Below, in pieces: positions 18,045 to 25,790 of a stretch of DNA of 44,213 nt; within the stretch, counting starts at the first letter, position 1; every line of letters begins with the position of its first letter. Both the position numbers and the translations under genes were made by a program. This DNA is from Lachnospiraceae bacterium (GTDB lineage: Bacteria; Bacillota; Clostridia; Lachnospirales; Lachnospiraceae). Where the stretch lies: assembly GCA_017396555.1 (NCBI GenBank), contig JAFQLS010000055.1, positions 1 through 44,213 of the forward strand, in the 5' to 3' direction. The notes beneath the pieces are model-generated. The model was not told the origin of the DNA and made no database searches. It saw only the letters and a program-made list of their open reading frames with translations.

Positions 18045-18075
18045 TATTACATGGTGACATGTATTTTATTACATA
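18045..18075 (+). promoter_or_regulatory. Candidate LytTR (AgrA) binding site upstream of agrD
   Basis: Two nearly identical 9-mers, TATTACATG (18045-18053) and TATTACATA (18067-18075), are spaced 22 bp start to start, two helical turns on the same DNA face. That is the layout known for LytTR-family sites. The first overlaps a small inverted repeat ACATG-GTGA-CATGT (18049-18062). A -10-like CATAAT follows at 18081-18086. Confidence 0.5.
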
Positions 18076-18109
18076 TGAAACATAATAGTTAAATAGCATG
18101 TTAATCTTG

Positions 18110-18124
18110 CCTCCGAAATGGAGG
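18110..18124 (+). promoter_or_regulatory. Hairpin covering the agrD ribosome-binding site
   Basis: CCTCC (18110-18114), a 5-nt loop, then GGAGG (18120-18124). The right arm is the core of the Shine-Dalgarno sequence GGAGGTGA of agrD, whose ATG is at 18133. The stem would hide the site until opened. Confidence 0.5.
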
Positions 18125-18132
18125 TGAGGGAA

Positions 18133-18270
18133 ATGCAGAATTATGAAAAAAATATTTTAAAAAAGATAACAGAAAAAAGCATTGAGAAATCAGCTGATTC
18201 TATATGTTTCTTTTTGTTGCACCAGCCAAAGGCGCCAACAAAACTAAGCGAGTATGCTAAGAAAAAATAA
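18133..18270 (+). CDS. agrD: AgrD-like autoinducing peptide precursor, 45 aa
   Basis: Small gene between the response regulator and agrB. The product has a charged amphipathic N-terminal leader (about residues 1-22). The core is C25-F26-F27-L28-L29, followed by the recognition tail HQPKAPTKLSEYAKKK. The layout closely matches clostridial AgrD peptides, where Cys plus four residues form the thiolactone ring and the next residues are HQP followed by a Pro/Leu-containing acidic or charged tail. By that analogy AgrB would cut after L29 to give a five-membered C-F-F-L-L ring with an N-terminal extension of unknown length. The strong GGAGGTGA site and the position upstream of agrB support translation. 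Ring boundaries are inference. Confidence 0.88.
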   Translation: MQNYEKNILKKITEKSIEKSADSICFFLLHQPKAPTKLSEYAKKK

Positions 18271-18284
18271 AATATTAAAGATTA

Positions 18285-18320
18285 AAAGATCATTTCATTT
18301 TCATTGGAATGGTCTTTTTG
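18285..18320 (+). terminator. Terminator or attenuator between agrD and agrB
   Basis: A stem of about 13 bp (18285-18297 with 18305-18317, including three G-T wobbles) and a 7-nt loop run into TTTTTG. It lies in the 70-bp gap between agrD and agrB. Partial read-through would give more propeptide than protease message. Confidence 0.7.
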
Positions 18321-18340
18321 TTTTGGAAAGGATATAAATT

Positions 18341-18892
18341 ATGTTAGATAAGATTTCTGCTAAAATAGCAAATAATTGGATAGAGAAAAAAATTATAGAT
18401 ATTAATGATAAAGAGATATACGAATATGGAATTATATTGACAATGGAATATTTGTTAAGCCTGATAACGACGGCGTTAATTGCGGTATTTACCGGGGAGG
18501 CGGTCGCAAGTGTAACATTTTATACAGGCTTTAAATATTTACGAAGTTACACAGGAGGAATTCATGCAAAGACTTTTGCAAAATGCTATGTAAGTTCATC
18601 GCTAATTATTTTGATATCTGTATTATTTATCAAATATAATATTATCAGTATTGTTGTATATAGAATGTGTGGATTGCCGGCAATTATTTATTTAGTAAAT
18701 ATTACCCCTATTGACTGTGAAAATAAAAGGGTGTCGAAGGAAGAAAAGAGAAGGTTTTGTGTGCATAAAAATAAAGTGGTAGCGGTAATTTGTTTTATAA
18801 TAGTACTAGCCGGTTTATGTGACATATCAATTATTGAGAAATCATTAGAAGCCGTGGTTATTATTGTGAGCCTGTGTTGTATATTTGCTTAA
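18341..18892 (+). CDS. agrB: AgrB-type accessory gene regulator protease
   Basis: Membrane cysteine endopeptidase that cleaves the C-terminal tail of AgrD and forms the thiolactone. It has 183 residues and about five to six membrane segments. The catalytic pair H75 and C82 sits in RSYTGGIHAKTFAKCY with the seven-residue spacing of the S. aureus enzyme (H77/C84). The conserved loop PIDCENKRVSKEEKRRF follows near residues 127-143. The ATG has AAAGGA at about 9 nt. The protein is close to the usual length. No terminator was found between it and the next operon, which has its own promoter. Confidence 0.95.
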   Translation: MLDKISAKIANNWIEKKIIDINDKEIYEYGIILTMEYLLSLITTALIAVFTGEAVASVTFYTGFKYLRSYTGGIHAKTFAKCYVSSSLIILISVLFIKYNIISIVVYRMCGLPAIIYLVNITPIDCENKRVSKEEKRRFCVHKNKVVAVICFIIVLAGLCDISIIEKSLEAVVIIVSLCCIFA

Positions 18893-18935
18893 TTTGTAAA
18901 GTTGTATAAATATGCGGACACAAATGGTTTTTTGG

Positions 18936-18964
18936 TTGAATATATAAGGCTTTTGGTGTATTAT
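18936..18964 (+). promoter_or_regulatory. Promoter of the ior operon
   Basis: TTGAAT (18936-18941), 17 bp, TATTAT (18959-18964), 33 bp upstream of the ATG at 18998 that follows AAGGAGG. Confidence 0.55.
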
Positions 18965-18997
18965 TATACAAGGATATTATTAAGGAGGGATGGTAGT

Positions 18998-19639
18998 ATG
19001 GAGTCAAGAGCAATCAAATTTCCGGCACCAAGCAATAATAAAATTAATTTGAAAGTTATTCCGGGGCATTTTGCGACGAATCACTCCCACATTAATTATT
19101 TTATTGATTTAACAACCATGAAATCAAGAGCTAATGAGGCGAGAGATATTGCAAAGACATTGGTAATGAAATATGTGAATAATACAGTGGTTGATACTAT
19201 TGTTTGTATGGATGGATGTGAAGTAATAGGAGCATATATTGCGGATGAGCTTACTGCATCAGGATTTATGTCAAGAAATGAACATAAGACCATATATGTT
19301 GTATCACCGGAATTTAACACAAATGGACAGATGATATTCAGAGATAATCTGCAGAGTACTATTGAGGGCAAGAATATTATCTTGTTACTGGCATCAGCTA
19401 CAACAGGCCAGACAATTACCAGAGCACTTGAATGTATAAATTATTATGGTGGCAGTGTTCAGGGAATATCAGCAATTTTCAGTGCTGTATCCAGTGTTAA
19501 TGGAATTGCAGTTGATACAGTATTTAGGGCAAAGGACATACCAAATTATGAAACATATCCTATGGTAGATTGTCCATTTTGTAAGAAGGGTATGAAAATT
19601 GAAGCCATTGTAAACAGTTATGGCTATTCAAAATTATAA
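18998..19639 (+). CDS. Orotate phosphoribosyltransferase-like protein with degenerate PRPP loop and CPxC motif
   Basis: 213 residues with a type I phosphoribosyltransferase fold pattern. The expected PRPP loop is present in position (NIILLLASATTGQT, about 126-139), but the acidic pair that normally precedes TTG (as in DDVxTTG) is replaced by ASA. Catalysis as a normal transferase is therefore doubtful. Near the C-terminus, C192-PFC195 followed by KKG could bind a metal. The start is taken at the ATG at 18998 because AAGGAGG lies 7 nt before it; an in-frame GTG at 18902 has no ribosome site. It heads the operon 16 bp before iorA. Its role may be regulatory or substrate binding; this is not known. 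Confidence 0.7.
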   Translation: MESRAIKFPAPSNNKINLKVIPGHFATNHSHINYFIDLTTMKSRANEARDIAKTLVMKYVNNTVVDTIVCMDGCEVIGAYIADELTASGFMSRNEHKTIYVVSPEFNTNGQMIFRDNLQSTIEGKNIILLLASATTGQTITRALECINYYGGSVQGISAIFSAVSSVNGIAVDTVFRAKDIPNYETYPMVDCPFCKKGMKIEAIVNSYGYSKL

Positions 19640-19655
19640 ACAGTTGGAGGAAATT

Positions 19656-21395
19656 ATGGCAGAGAAGAAAATTATGCTAGGCAATGAGGCTATTGCCAGA
19701 GGAGCATATGAAGCAGGTGTAAAGGTGTCTTCAGCATATCCGGGAACACCAAGTACAGAAATTAGTGAAAATATTGTTAAGTACAAAGAGATTTACTCAG
19801 AGTGGGCACCAAATGAAAAGGTTGCAACGGAGGTTGCAATTGGTGCATCTATGAGTGGTGTAAGATCATTGGTTTCAATGAAGCACGTAGGTGTAAATGT
19901 TGCATCTGACCCATTATATACAGTTGCTTACATTGGTGTAAATGGCGGACTTGTAATGGTTGCAGCAGATGATCCCGGTATGTATAGCTCACAGAATGAA
20001 CAGGATACAAGAGCAGTTGCAAGAGCAGCACAGGTTCCTGTGTTAGAGCCTTCTGATAGCTATGAAGCAAAGGAATTTGTTAAATTTGCATACGAGATTA
20101 GTGAAAAGTATGATACTCCTGTTATTGTGAGAACTACTACAAGACTTGCACATTCACAGGGAATTGTGGAACTCAATGACAGAGCAGAGGTTGATGACAA
20201 GCCATATGAGAGAAATATTCGTAAAAATGTTATGATGCCGGGTAATGCTATACTTCGTCACATTGAGGTTGAGAAGAGAATGAATGCTCTTATTGAAGAC
20301 GGAGCAACATTTCCAATTAACAAAGTTGAATATAATGATACATCTGTTGGTTTTATCACAAGTGGTATTCCATATCAGTATGTTAAGGAAGCAATGCCAA
20401 ATGCATCTGTATTAAAGCTTGGTATGGTTCATCCGCTTCCTAAGAAATTGATCGAAGAATTTGCGTCAAAGGTTGACACATTGTACATATTTGAAGAACT
20501 TGAACCGGTTATAGAGGAACAGGTTAAATCATGGGGAATAAAGGCTATTGGAAAAGAAATATTCACAGTTCAGGGTGAATACAGTGCCGCACTTCTTAAG
20601 AAGGCAGTTCTTAAGGAAGATTTAGATGTAAAGGCAGCAGCAGAGGTTCCTGCAAGACCACCTATTCTTTGTCCGGGATGTCCTCATAGAAGTGTGTATT
20701 CAGTGCTTAATAAGCTGAAAATTCATGCAGCAGGTGATATCGGATGTTATACATTGGGTGCAGTAGCTCCGCTTAGTGTTGTTGACACTACGGTTTGTAT
20801 GGGTGCAAGTATTAGTACTCTTCATGGTATGGAAAAGGCTAAGGGCAAGGATTATGTTAAGAACTGGGTGGCAGTTATTGGCGATTCTACTTTCCTTCAT
20901 ACAGGTGTTAATTCACTTATGAATATGGTTTATAACAAGGGTACAGGAACAGTTATGATTCTTGATAATTCTACTACCGGTATGACTGGTCATCAGGATC
21001 ATGCAGCTACCGGTAAGACTCTTATGGGAGAGCCTACATATGCTATTAACATTTATAATCTTGTTAAGGCTCTTGGTATTGAGCATGTATATGAAGTAAA
21101 TGCATTTGACATACAGGAATTAGAGGCAATTGTTAAGAGAGAGACACAGAGAGAAGAAGTATCTGTTATTATTACAAAATCACCTTGTGTTCTTCTTAAG
21201 GGAAATGTATTTAAGACAAAGTGCAAGCCTGTTTCTGATAAATGTAAGAAATGTGGTATGTGTTTAAAGCCTGGTTGTCCGGCACTTACTAAGAATGATG
21301 ACGGAACAATTTCCATTGATGAGACAATGTGTAACGGCTGTGGACTTTGTAAGGGACTTTGTAAGTTTGATGCTATTGAGGAGGTAGAAGTATAA
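19656..21395 (+). CDS. iorA: Indolepyruvate:ferredoxin oxidoreductase, alpha subunit
   Basis: Oxygen-sensitive enzyme that oxidatively decarboxylates aryl-pyruvates (from Trp, Phe, Tyr transamination) to aryl-acetyl-CoA with reduction of ferredoxin. 579 residues. The pyrimidine-binding domain has YPGTPSTEI (28-36) and the TPP-activating E59. CPGCPHRSVYSVL and the TPP pyrophosphate motif GDSTFLHTG...LDNSTTGMTG lie in the middle. The C-terminal ferredoxin domain has two cysteine sets, C530/C533/C536/C541 and C559/C562/C565/C569, giving two [4Fe-4S] clusters (the second is canonical). The ATG at 19656 follows GGAGG; upstream in-frame codons overlap the previous gene. It shares the bases TAATG with iorB. 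Confidence 0.96.
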   Translation: MAEKKIMLGNEAIARGAYEAGVKVSSAYPGTPSTEISENIVKYKEIYSEWAPNEKVATEVAIGASMSGVRSLVSMKHVGVNVASDPLYTVAYIGVNGGLVMVAADDPGMYSSQNEQDTRAVARAAQVPVLEPSDSYEAKEFVKFAYEISEKYDTPVIVRTTTRLAHSQGIVELNDRAEVDDKPYERNIRKNVMMPGNAILRHIEVEKRMNALIEDGATFPINKVEYNDTSVGFITSGIPYQYVKEAMPNASVLKLGMVHPLPKKLIEEFASKVDTLYIFEELEPVIEEQVKSWGIKAIGKEIFTVQGEYSAALLKKAVLKEDLDVKAAAEVPARPPILCPGCPHRSVYSVLNKLKIHAAGDIGCYTLGAVAPLSVVDTTVCMGASISTLHGMEKAKGKDYVKNWVAVIGDSTFLHTGVNSLMNMVYNKGTGTVMILDNSTTGMTGHQDHAATGKTLMGEPTYAINIYNLVKALGIEHVYEVNAFDIQELEAIVKRETQREEVSVIITKSPCVLLKGNVFKTKCKPVSDKCKKCGMCLKPGCPALTKNDDGTISIDETMCNGCGLCKGLCKFDAIEEVEV

Positions 21396-21970
21396 TGGAA
21401 ACTAAGAATATTATGATCGTCGGTGTAGGCGGACAGGGAACACTCCTCACAAGCAGAATCCTTGGAGGTATTGCCATAGATGGCGGATATGATGTTAAAT
21501 TATCAGAGGTTCATGGTATGGCACAGAGAGGTGGCAGCGTTGTAACATTTGTAAGATATGGTGAAAAGGTTGCAGAGCCTATCGTAGAAGTAGGTCAGGC
21601 AGATGTGCTTATAGCATTTGAAAGACTTGAGGCATTAAGATATATTCACTATCTCAAAAAGGATGGAGTACTTATCGTAAATGACCAGAGAATTGACCCG
21701 ATAACAGTAGTTACAGGTGTGGCAGAATATCCTGAAAATATTATAGAAAATCTTGAGAAAGAGAATAAAGTTCTCAAGGTAGACGCAGCTACAGAAGCTA
21801 AGAACCTTGGAAATCCAAAGGTATTCAATATTATTGTTCTTGGACTTGCAGGAGCTCATATGGATTTTTCAAAAGAACAGTGGCTTAGTGTAATAGAAAA
21901 AACAGTTCCACCAAAGACAGTGGAAATAAATAAGAAGGCATTTGAATTAGGTTGGAGGTTAGCACAGTAA
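21395..21970 (+). CDS. iorB: Indolepyruvate:ferredoxin oxidoreductase, beta subunit
   Basis: 191 residues, the gamma-domain-like partner of IorA that contributes CoA binding. The N-terminal glycine-rich stretch [20 protein letters not shown] and the following [19 protein letters not shown] are diagnostic of 2-oxoacid:ferredoxin oxidoreductase beta/gamma subunits. Start and stop both overlap neighbours by one base (TAATG on each side), indicating translational coupling from iorA through iorB to the ligase gene. Confidence 0.95.
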   Translation: METKNIMIVGVGGQGTLLTSRILGGIAIDGGYDVKLSEVHGMAQRGGSVVTFVRYGEKVAEPIVEVGQADVLIAFERLEALRYIHYLKKDGVLIVNDQRIDPITVVTGVAEYPENIIENLEKENKVLKVDAATEAKNLGNPKVFNIIVLGLAGAHMDFSKEQWLSVIEKTVPPKTVEINKKAFELGWRLAQ

Positions 21971-23268
21971 TGATTTGGAATGAAACTAAAGAATGTATGA
22001 GTCGAGACGAAATGTCAGCACTTCAGAGTGCAAGATTGGTCAAGACAGTGAACAGGGTTTATCACAATGTAGAATTCTACAGAAAGAAGATGCAGGCAGT
22101 AGGTATTGAGCCGGGTGATATTAAAGGAATTGAAGATATTTCTAAGCTTCCTTATACTACAAAGGATGATTTAAGAGATAATTATCCATTTGGATTATTT
22201 GCGGTACCTCAGTCAGAGATAGTAAGAATACATGCTTCGAGCGGAACTACGGGTAAGGCAACAGTAGTTGGATATACAAGAAAAGACATTGATATCTGGT
22301 CAGAATGTGTAAGCCGAGCACTTTCTACAGCAGGAGTAGGAAAAGATGACATTATTCAGGTAGCATACGGATACGGATTATTTACAGGTGGATTAGGACT
22401 ACATTATGGTGCTGAGAATACAGGTGCAACTGTAGTACCTATGTCAACAGGTAATACAAAGAAGCTTATAACAATGATGGAAGACTTTGGAGCAACTGCA
22501 ATTGCATGTACGCCTTCGTATCTCCTACATATTGCAGAAACCATTAAAGAAATGGGTGTAAAGGATAAAATCAAATTAAAAGCAGCAGTATGTGGTGCAG
22601 AACCATGGACAGAGCAGATGAGAATCCAAATAGAAGAAGAATTGGGAATTAATGCATTTGATATTTATGGATTAAGCGAAATAATGGGACCAGGTGTGGC
22701 CATGGATTGTAAATTCCATAAGGGACTTCATGTATATGAGGATCATTTCCTTCCGGAAATAATTACGCCGGATACACTCGAACCAGCTGCTCCGGGAGAA
22801 GTTGGAGAGTTAGTATTTACAACTCTTACGAAGGAAGGTTTACCACTTATAAGATACAGAACAAAGGATTTAACAAGTATTGATTATTCAACTTGTGAAT
22901 GTGGTAGAACACTTGCAAGAATCAGTAGATTTAAGGGACGTTCTGATGATATGCTCATTATCAGAGGTGTTAATGTATTCCCTTCACAGATTGAAGCAGC
23001 ATTATTAGAAATGGGCGAAACAAGTCCACATTATATGATGATAGTTGATAGAGAAAACAATCTTGATACCCTTGAGATTCAGGTTGAGGTAGAGGAAAGA
23101 TTCTTTACTGATGAAATCAGACAATTAGAACAGCTTTCAAAGAAGATAGGAAATGCTATTCATCAGGCACTTGGTATTTCAGCAAAAATTAAACTTGTTG
23201 AGCCAAAAACAATTGAGAGAAGTATGGGTAAGGCTAAACATGTTATTGATAATCGTAAGTTAGTATAA
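21970..23268 (+). CDS. paaK: Phenylacetate-CoA ligase family enzyme
   Basis: ANL-superfamily ligase of 432 residues that joins an aryl acid to CoA with ATP cleavage to AMP. Visible motifs are the AMP loop [11 protein letters not shown] (89-99), the [12 protein letters not shown] block (about 230-241), and the hinge and C-terminal lid [23 protein letters not shown], which is highly specific for PaaK-type enzymes. The ATG at 21970 overlaps the iorB stop. Beside ior genes it may run in either direction: activating scavenged aryl-acetate, or releasing aryl-acetate from the IorAB product with ATP gain. The latter is known for archaeal acyl-CoA synthetases of another family, so direction here is inference. 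Confidence 0.93.
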   Translation: MIWNETKECMSRDEMSALQSARLVKTVNRVYHNVEFYRKKMQAVGIEPGDIKGIEDISKLPYTTKDDLRDNYPFGLFAVPQSEIVRIHASSGTTGKATVVGYTRKDIDIWSECVSRALSTAGVGKDDIIQVAYGYGLFTGGLGLHYGAENTGATVVPMSTGNTKKLITMMEDFGATAIACTPSYLLHIAETIKEMGVKDKIKLKAAVCGAEPWTEQMRIQIEEELGINAFDIYGLSEIMGPGVAMDCKFHKGLHVYEDHFLPEIITPDTLEPAAPGEVGELVFTTLTKEGLPLIRYRTKDLTSIDYSTCECGRTLARISRFKGRSDDMLIIRGVNVFPSQIEAALLEMGETSPHYMMIVDRENNLDTLEIQVEVEERFFTDEIRQLEQLSKKIGNAIHQALGISAKIKLVEPKTIERSMGKAKHVIDNRKLV

Positions 23269-23284
23269 GAAAGGATGGTTACAT

Positions 23285-23716
23285 ATGTACGTTAAACAGA
23301 TTTCAATATTTGTAGAAAATAGAAAAGGCAGACTTGAGGATGTATGTACCTGTCTTGATGAAAATGGAATTAACATTAAATCCATTATACTTGCAGATAC
23401 TAATGAATACGGATTAATCAGAATGATAGTTTCGGATGTTGACAAGGCAAAGCTTGTACTTAAGGAAGCAGGTTTTTCAACAATTATAACAAATGTTGTT
23501 GCTATTAAATTTCCACATACAAAGGGTATGCTTAAGAAATTGCTTGAAATTTTTTCAGAGGAAGAGCTCAACATTGAATATATGTATGGATTATCAACAA
23601 CAACAGAGGAAGCTATTATTGTGTTCAAGACATCAGATAACGAAAAGGCTGTAAACTTAATCGAAAATAAAGGTGGAGAATACGGGATAGCTATAATAGA
23701 AGAAAGTAATATATAG
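23285..23716 (+). CDS. ACT-domain protein (tandem ACT)
   Basis: 143-residue cytoplasmic protein made of two ACT modules. The first (about 1-68) opens with KQISIFVENRKGRLEDVCTCLDENGINI. The second (about 70-141) opens with AIKFPHTKGMLKKLLEIFSEEELNIEYMYG. ACT domains bind small ligands, mostly amino acids. Stand-alone double-ACT proteins are regularly found next to paaK and ior genes, so sensing an aromatic amino acid or aryl acid is a fair guess. It starts 16 bp after paaK with an AAGGA site. Confidence 0.88.
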   Translation: MYVKQISIFVENRKGRLEDVCTCLDENGINIKSIILADTNEYGLIRMIVSDVDKAKLVLKEAGFSTIITNVVAIKFPHTKGMLKKLLEIFSEEELNIEYMYGLSTTTEEAIIVFKTSDNEKAVNLIENKGGEYGIAIIEESNI

Positions 23717-23726
23717 GTGAGTGAAA

Positions 23727-24524
23727 ATGATAATTGATTTTCACACACATATTTTTCCGGACAGGGTGGCCGAGAAGGCCATCCCTCAGATGGAAAAAAA
23801 TGCAGATATTAAGGCGCATCATAATGGAACGCTTAGTGGTCTGCTCGAATCTATGAATTATGCAAATATAGACTATTCAGTAGTTCTGCCTGTGGTAACT
23901 GCACCAAGGCAATTTGAAAGTGTTAATAAATTTGCTTATGAAGTGAATAATTTGGATAGAATTATATCGTTTGGCGGAATTCATCCGGATACAGAGAACT
24001 ATAAAAAAGAAATAGACACTATTAAGAATTATGGATTAAAAGGAATTAAACTTCATCCGGAATATCAGTCAACATATATAAATGACGATAAGTATTTGAG
24101 AATTATGGATTATGCAACAGAGCTTGGGTTGATAATTACTGTACATGCGGGCTTTGATGGGGCATATCCGCAGGAGAAGCATTGTACGCCTAAGAGAATA
24201 GCAGAAGCTTTAAGATATGTCAGTCCGGACAAATTAGTTCTTGCACATATGGGAAGTTTGTATATGTGGGATGAAGTAGAGGAATATATTGTAGGGAAAA
24301 ATGTTTTTCTCGACACAGCATTTTCAATAGGAGAGATTGAAGATGAGCAGCTTCTAAGAATGGTTAGAAACCATGGAGCCGATAAGGTATTATTTTCAAC
24401 AGATTCGCCATGGAAAAATCAGAAAGAAGCAGTTAGCCATATAAGTAAAATACCATTTACAGAGGAAGAGCTGGATAAGATTTTATATAAAAACGCTATA
24501 GATTTACTTGGAGGAGATATTTAA
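23727..24524 (+). CDS. Amidohydrolase superfamily protein (TIM-barrel metal hydrolase or decarboxylase)
   Basis: 265 residues. The metal ligands of the superfamily can be followed along the barrel: H6-x-H8 in DFHTHIFP, the GIKLHPEY strand (K108, H110), H140 in TVHAGFDG, H174 in LAHMGS and D226 in FSTDSPW. This resembles the amidohydrolase_2/ACMSD-like group, which includes hydrolases and decarboxylases of aromatic acids. The substrate cannot be told. The start is at ATG 23727 because AGGTGA ends 6 nt upstream; the in-frame GTG at 23721 would have no room for that site. It is 10 bp after the ACT gene. Confidence 0.88.
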   Translation: MIIDFHTHIFPDRVAEKAIPQMEKNADIKAHHNGTLSGLLESMNYANIDYSVVLPVVTAPRQFESVNKFAYEVNNLDRIISFGGIHPDTENYKKEIDTIKNYGLKGIKLHPEYQSTYINDDKYLRIMDYATELGLIITVHAGFDGAYPQEKHCTPKRIAEALRYVSPDKLVLAHMGSLYMWDEVEEYIVGKNVFLDTAFSIGEIEDEQLLRMVRNHGADKVLFSTDSPWKNQKEAVSHISKIPFTEEELDKILYKNAIDLLGGDI

Positions 24525-24526
24525 AA

Positions 24527-25048
24527 ATGGCAGAGAATTTATTTGACATATTAATGCAGATGGAACTGCAGGTATCAGCAGGTTTAAATTTTGAACTTGA
24601 GAAAATAGAGGTTATTCCTGAACTTAATGAGGTGGGAGCATTATATAATCAGAATTGCTGTAATTATATACTTGGAGATGAGGGATTAAAGGAAGATTGG
24701 CCAATTGCCATACAGGAAATGGCATTCCTTGCAGGAACAGTAGCATACTATCATTATACTGAGAATAAAGATAAGCTTCTCAAGGATGGAATTTTACAGA
24801 CGTATATAGGGAAATACAGAAATATTTATAAGATTGATAAGTATTTTCAGGAGCTTTATAATATGGATGATACCAGTCTTGAGGCTATGCGTGTATCCTT
24901 CACAATTCTTGCAGGAACGATGTGTAGTCAGGTTACGGAGCTTATAAAAAACAAAAATATTCCGGGTATTCAGGAAGCGATTCCGGATTTGATGATGGCA
25001 AATTATCAGTTTGGTATTAATTACGGAAGACATTTATTAGAGGATTAA
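24527..25048 (+). CDS. Hypothetical protein, 173 aa, in the ior-relQ operon
   Basis: I do not recognise the family. The product is soluble and mostly helical, with no signal peptide. Conserved-looking features are a Cys pair (C47-C48 in YNQNCCNYILGDEG), an AFLAGTVAYYHYTENKDKL segment and a second repeat-like segment SFTILAGTMCSQVTEL. The two LAGT phrases about 56 residues apart suggest two similar helical halves. The ATG is 2 bp after the amidohydrolase stop, with GGAGGAG 8-15 nt before it, and relQ follows after 2 bp, so it is cotranslated with both. Confidence 0.7.
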   Translation: MAENLFDILMQMELQVSAGLNFELEKIEVIPELNEVGALYNQNCCNYILGDEGLKEDWPIAIQEMAFLAGTVAYYHYTENKDKLLKDGILQTYIGKYRNIYKIDKYFQELYNMDDTSLEAMRVSFTILAGTMCSQVTELIKNKNIPGIQEAIPDLMMANYQFGINYGRHLLED

Positions 25049-25050
25049 TT

Positions 25051-25731
25051 ATGAACAGTAAATTAAACTATGACTTTTTTAACGCATTAATGACAGATTC
25101 TACACCAGAAAAATTTGAGGAACAGACAAGAAAATTCCAAGAGATAATGATGTGGTATGGTTGTGCGATTAGAGAAGTTAAGACAAAGCTTGAAGTGTTG
25201 AACGATGAATTTCAGATTACAAGGAACAGAAATCCTATTGCTTCAATTAAAAGTAGAATTAAGAAACCTATTAGCATTTTTGAGAAGATGGAAAGAAGAG
25301 GTTATACAATGACTCTTGATTCTATTGTTGAGGAAATGCACGATATAGCAGGTGTGAGAGTAATATGTCCTTTTATAGAAGATATTTACGAAGTGGCGGA
25401 TATGATTACTGAGCAAGATGATATAAAGGTTTTGGCGAGGAAGGATTATATCAAATATCCAAAACCAAATGGTTATAGAAGCCTTCATTTGGTCGTTGAG
25501 GTTCCTATATTTTTATCTAATCAAAAGAAGCCAATGAGGGTAGAAGTTCAGATTAGAACTATGGCAATGGATTTTTGGGCAAGTCTTGAACATCAGATTC
25601 ATTACAAAAAATTTGATGCAGGTGAGGACATTGTAAAAGATCTTACGGATTGCGCAAATGTTATTTACGAGACAGATGTCAAGATGCAACAGATTAGGAA
25701 AGAAATTGTAAAAATGGCAGGTAGTGAATAA
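25051..25731 (+). CDS. relQ: Small alarmone synthetase, RelQ/YjbM type (GTP pyrophosphokinase)
   Basis: 226-residue single-domain (p)ppGpp synthetase. The RelA/SpoT synthetase motifs are present: SIxxRxKKPISIFEKMER (66-83), D98-IAGVRVICPF, YPKPNGYRSLHLVVEVP (136-152) and VEVQIRTMAMDFWASLEHQIHYK (164-186), with the catalytic Glu in the EVQIRT strand. No HD hydrolase, TGS or ACT domain follows, so it can make but not degrade the alarmone. It is the eighth gene of the operon, 2 bp after the unknown gene. Linking alarmone synthesis to amino-acid fermentation genes may be functional or accidental. Confidence 0.93.
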   Translation: MNSKLNYDFFNALMTDSTPEKFEEQTRKFQEIMMWYGCAIREVKTKLEVLNDEFQITRNRNPIASIKSRIKKPISIFEKMERRGYTMTLDSIVEEMHDIAGVRVICPFIEDIYEVADMITEQDDIKVLARKDYIKYPKPNGYRSLHLVVEVPIFLSNQKKPMRVEVQIRTMAMDFWASLEHQIHYKKFDAGEDIVKDLTDCANVIYETDVKMQQIRKEIVKMAGSE

Positions 25732-25790
25732 AGATTTGGAAACTAACATATAATGAAAATAATATTTAAAGAATTGAGGGTGTGAAAAAT

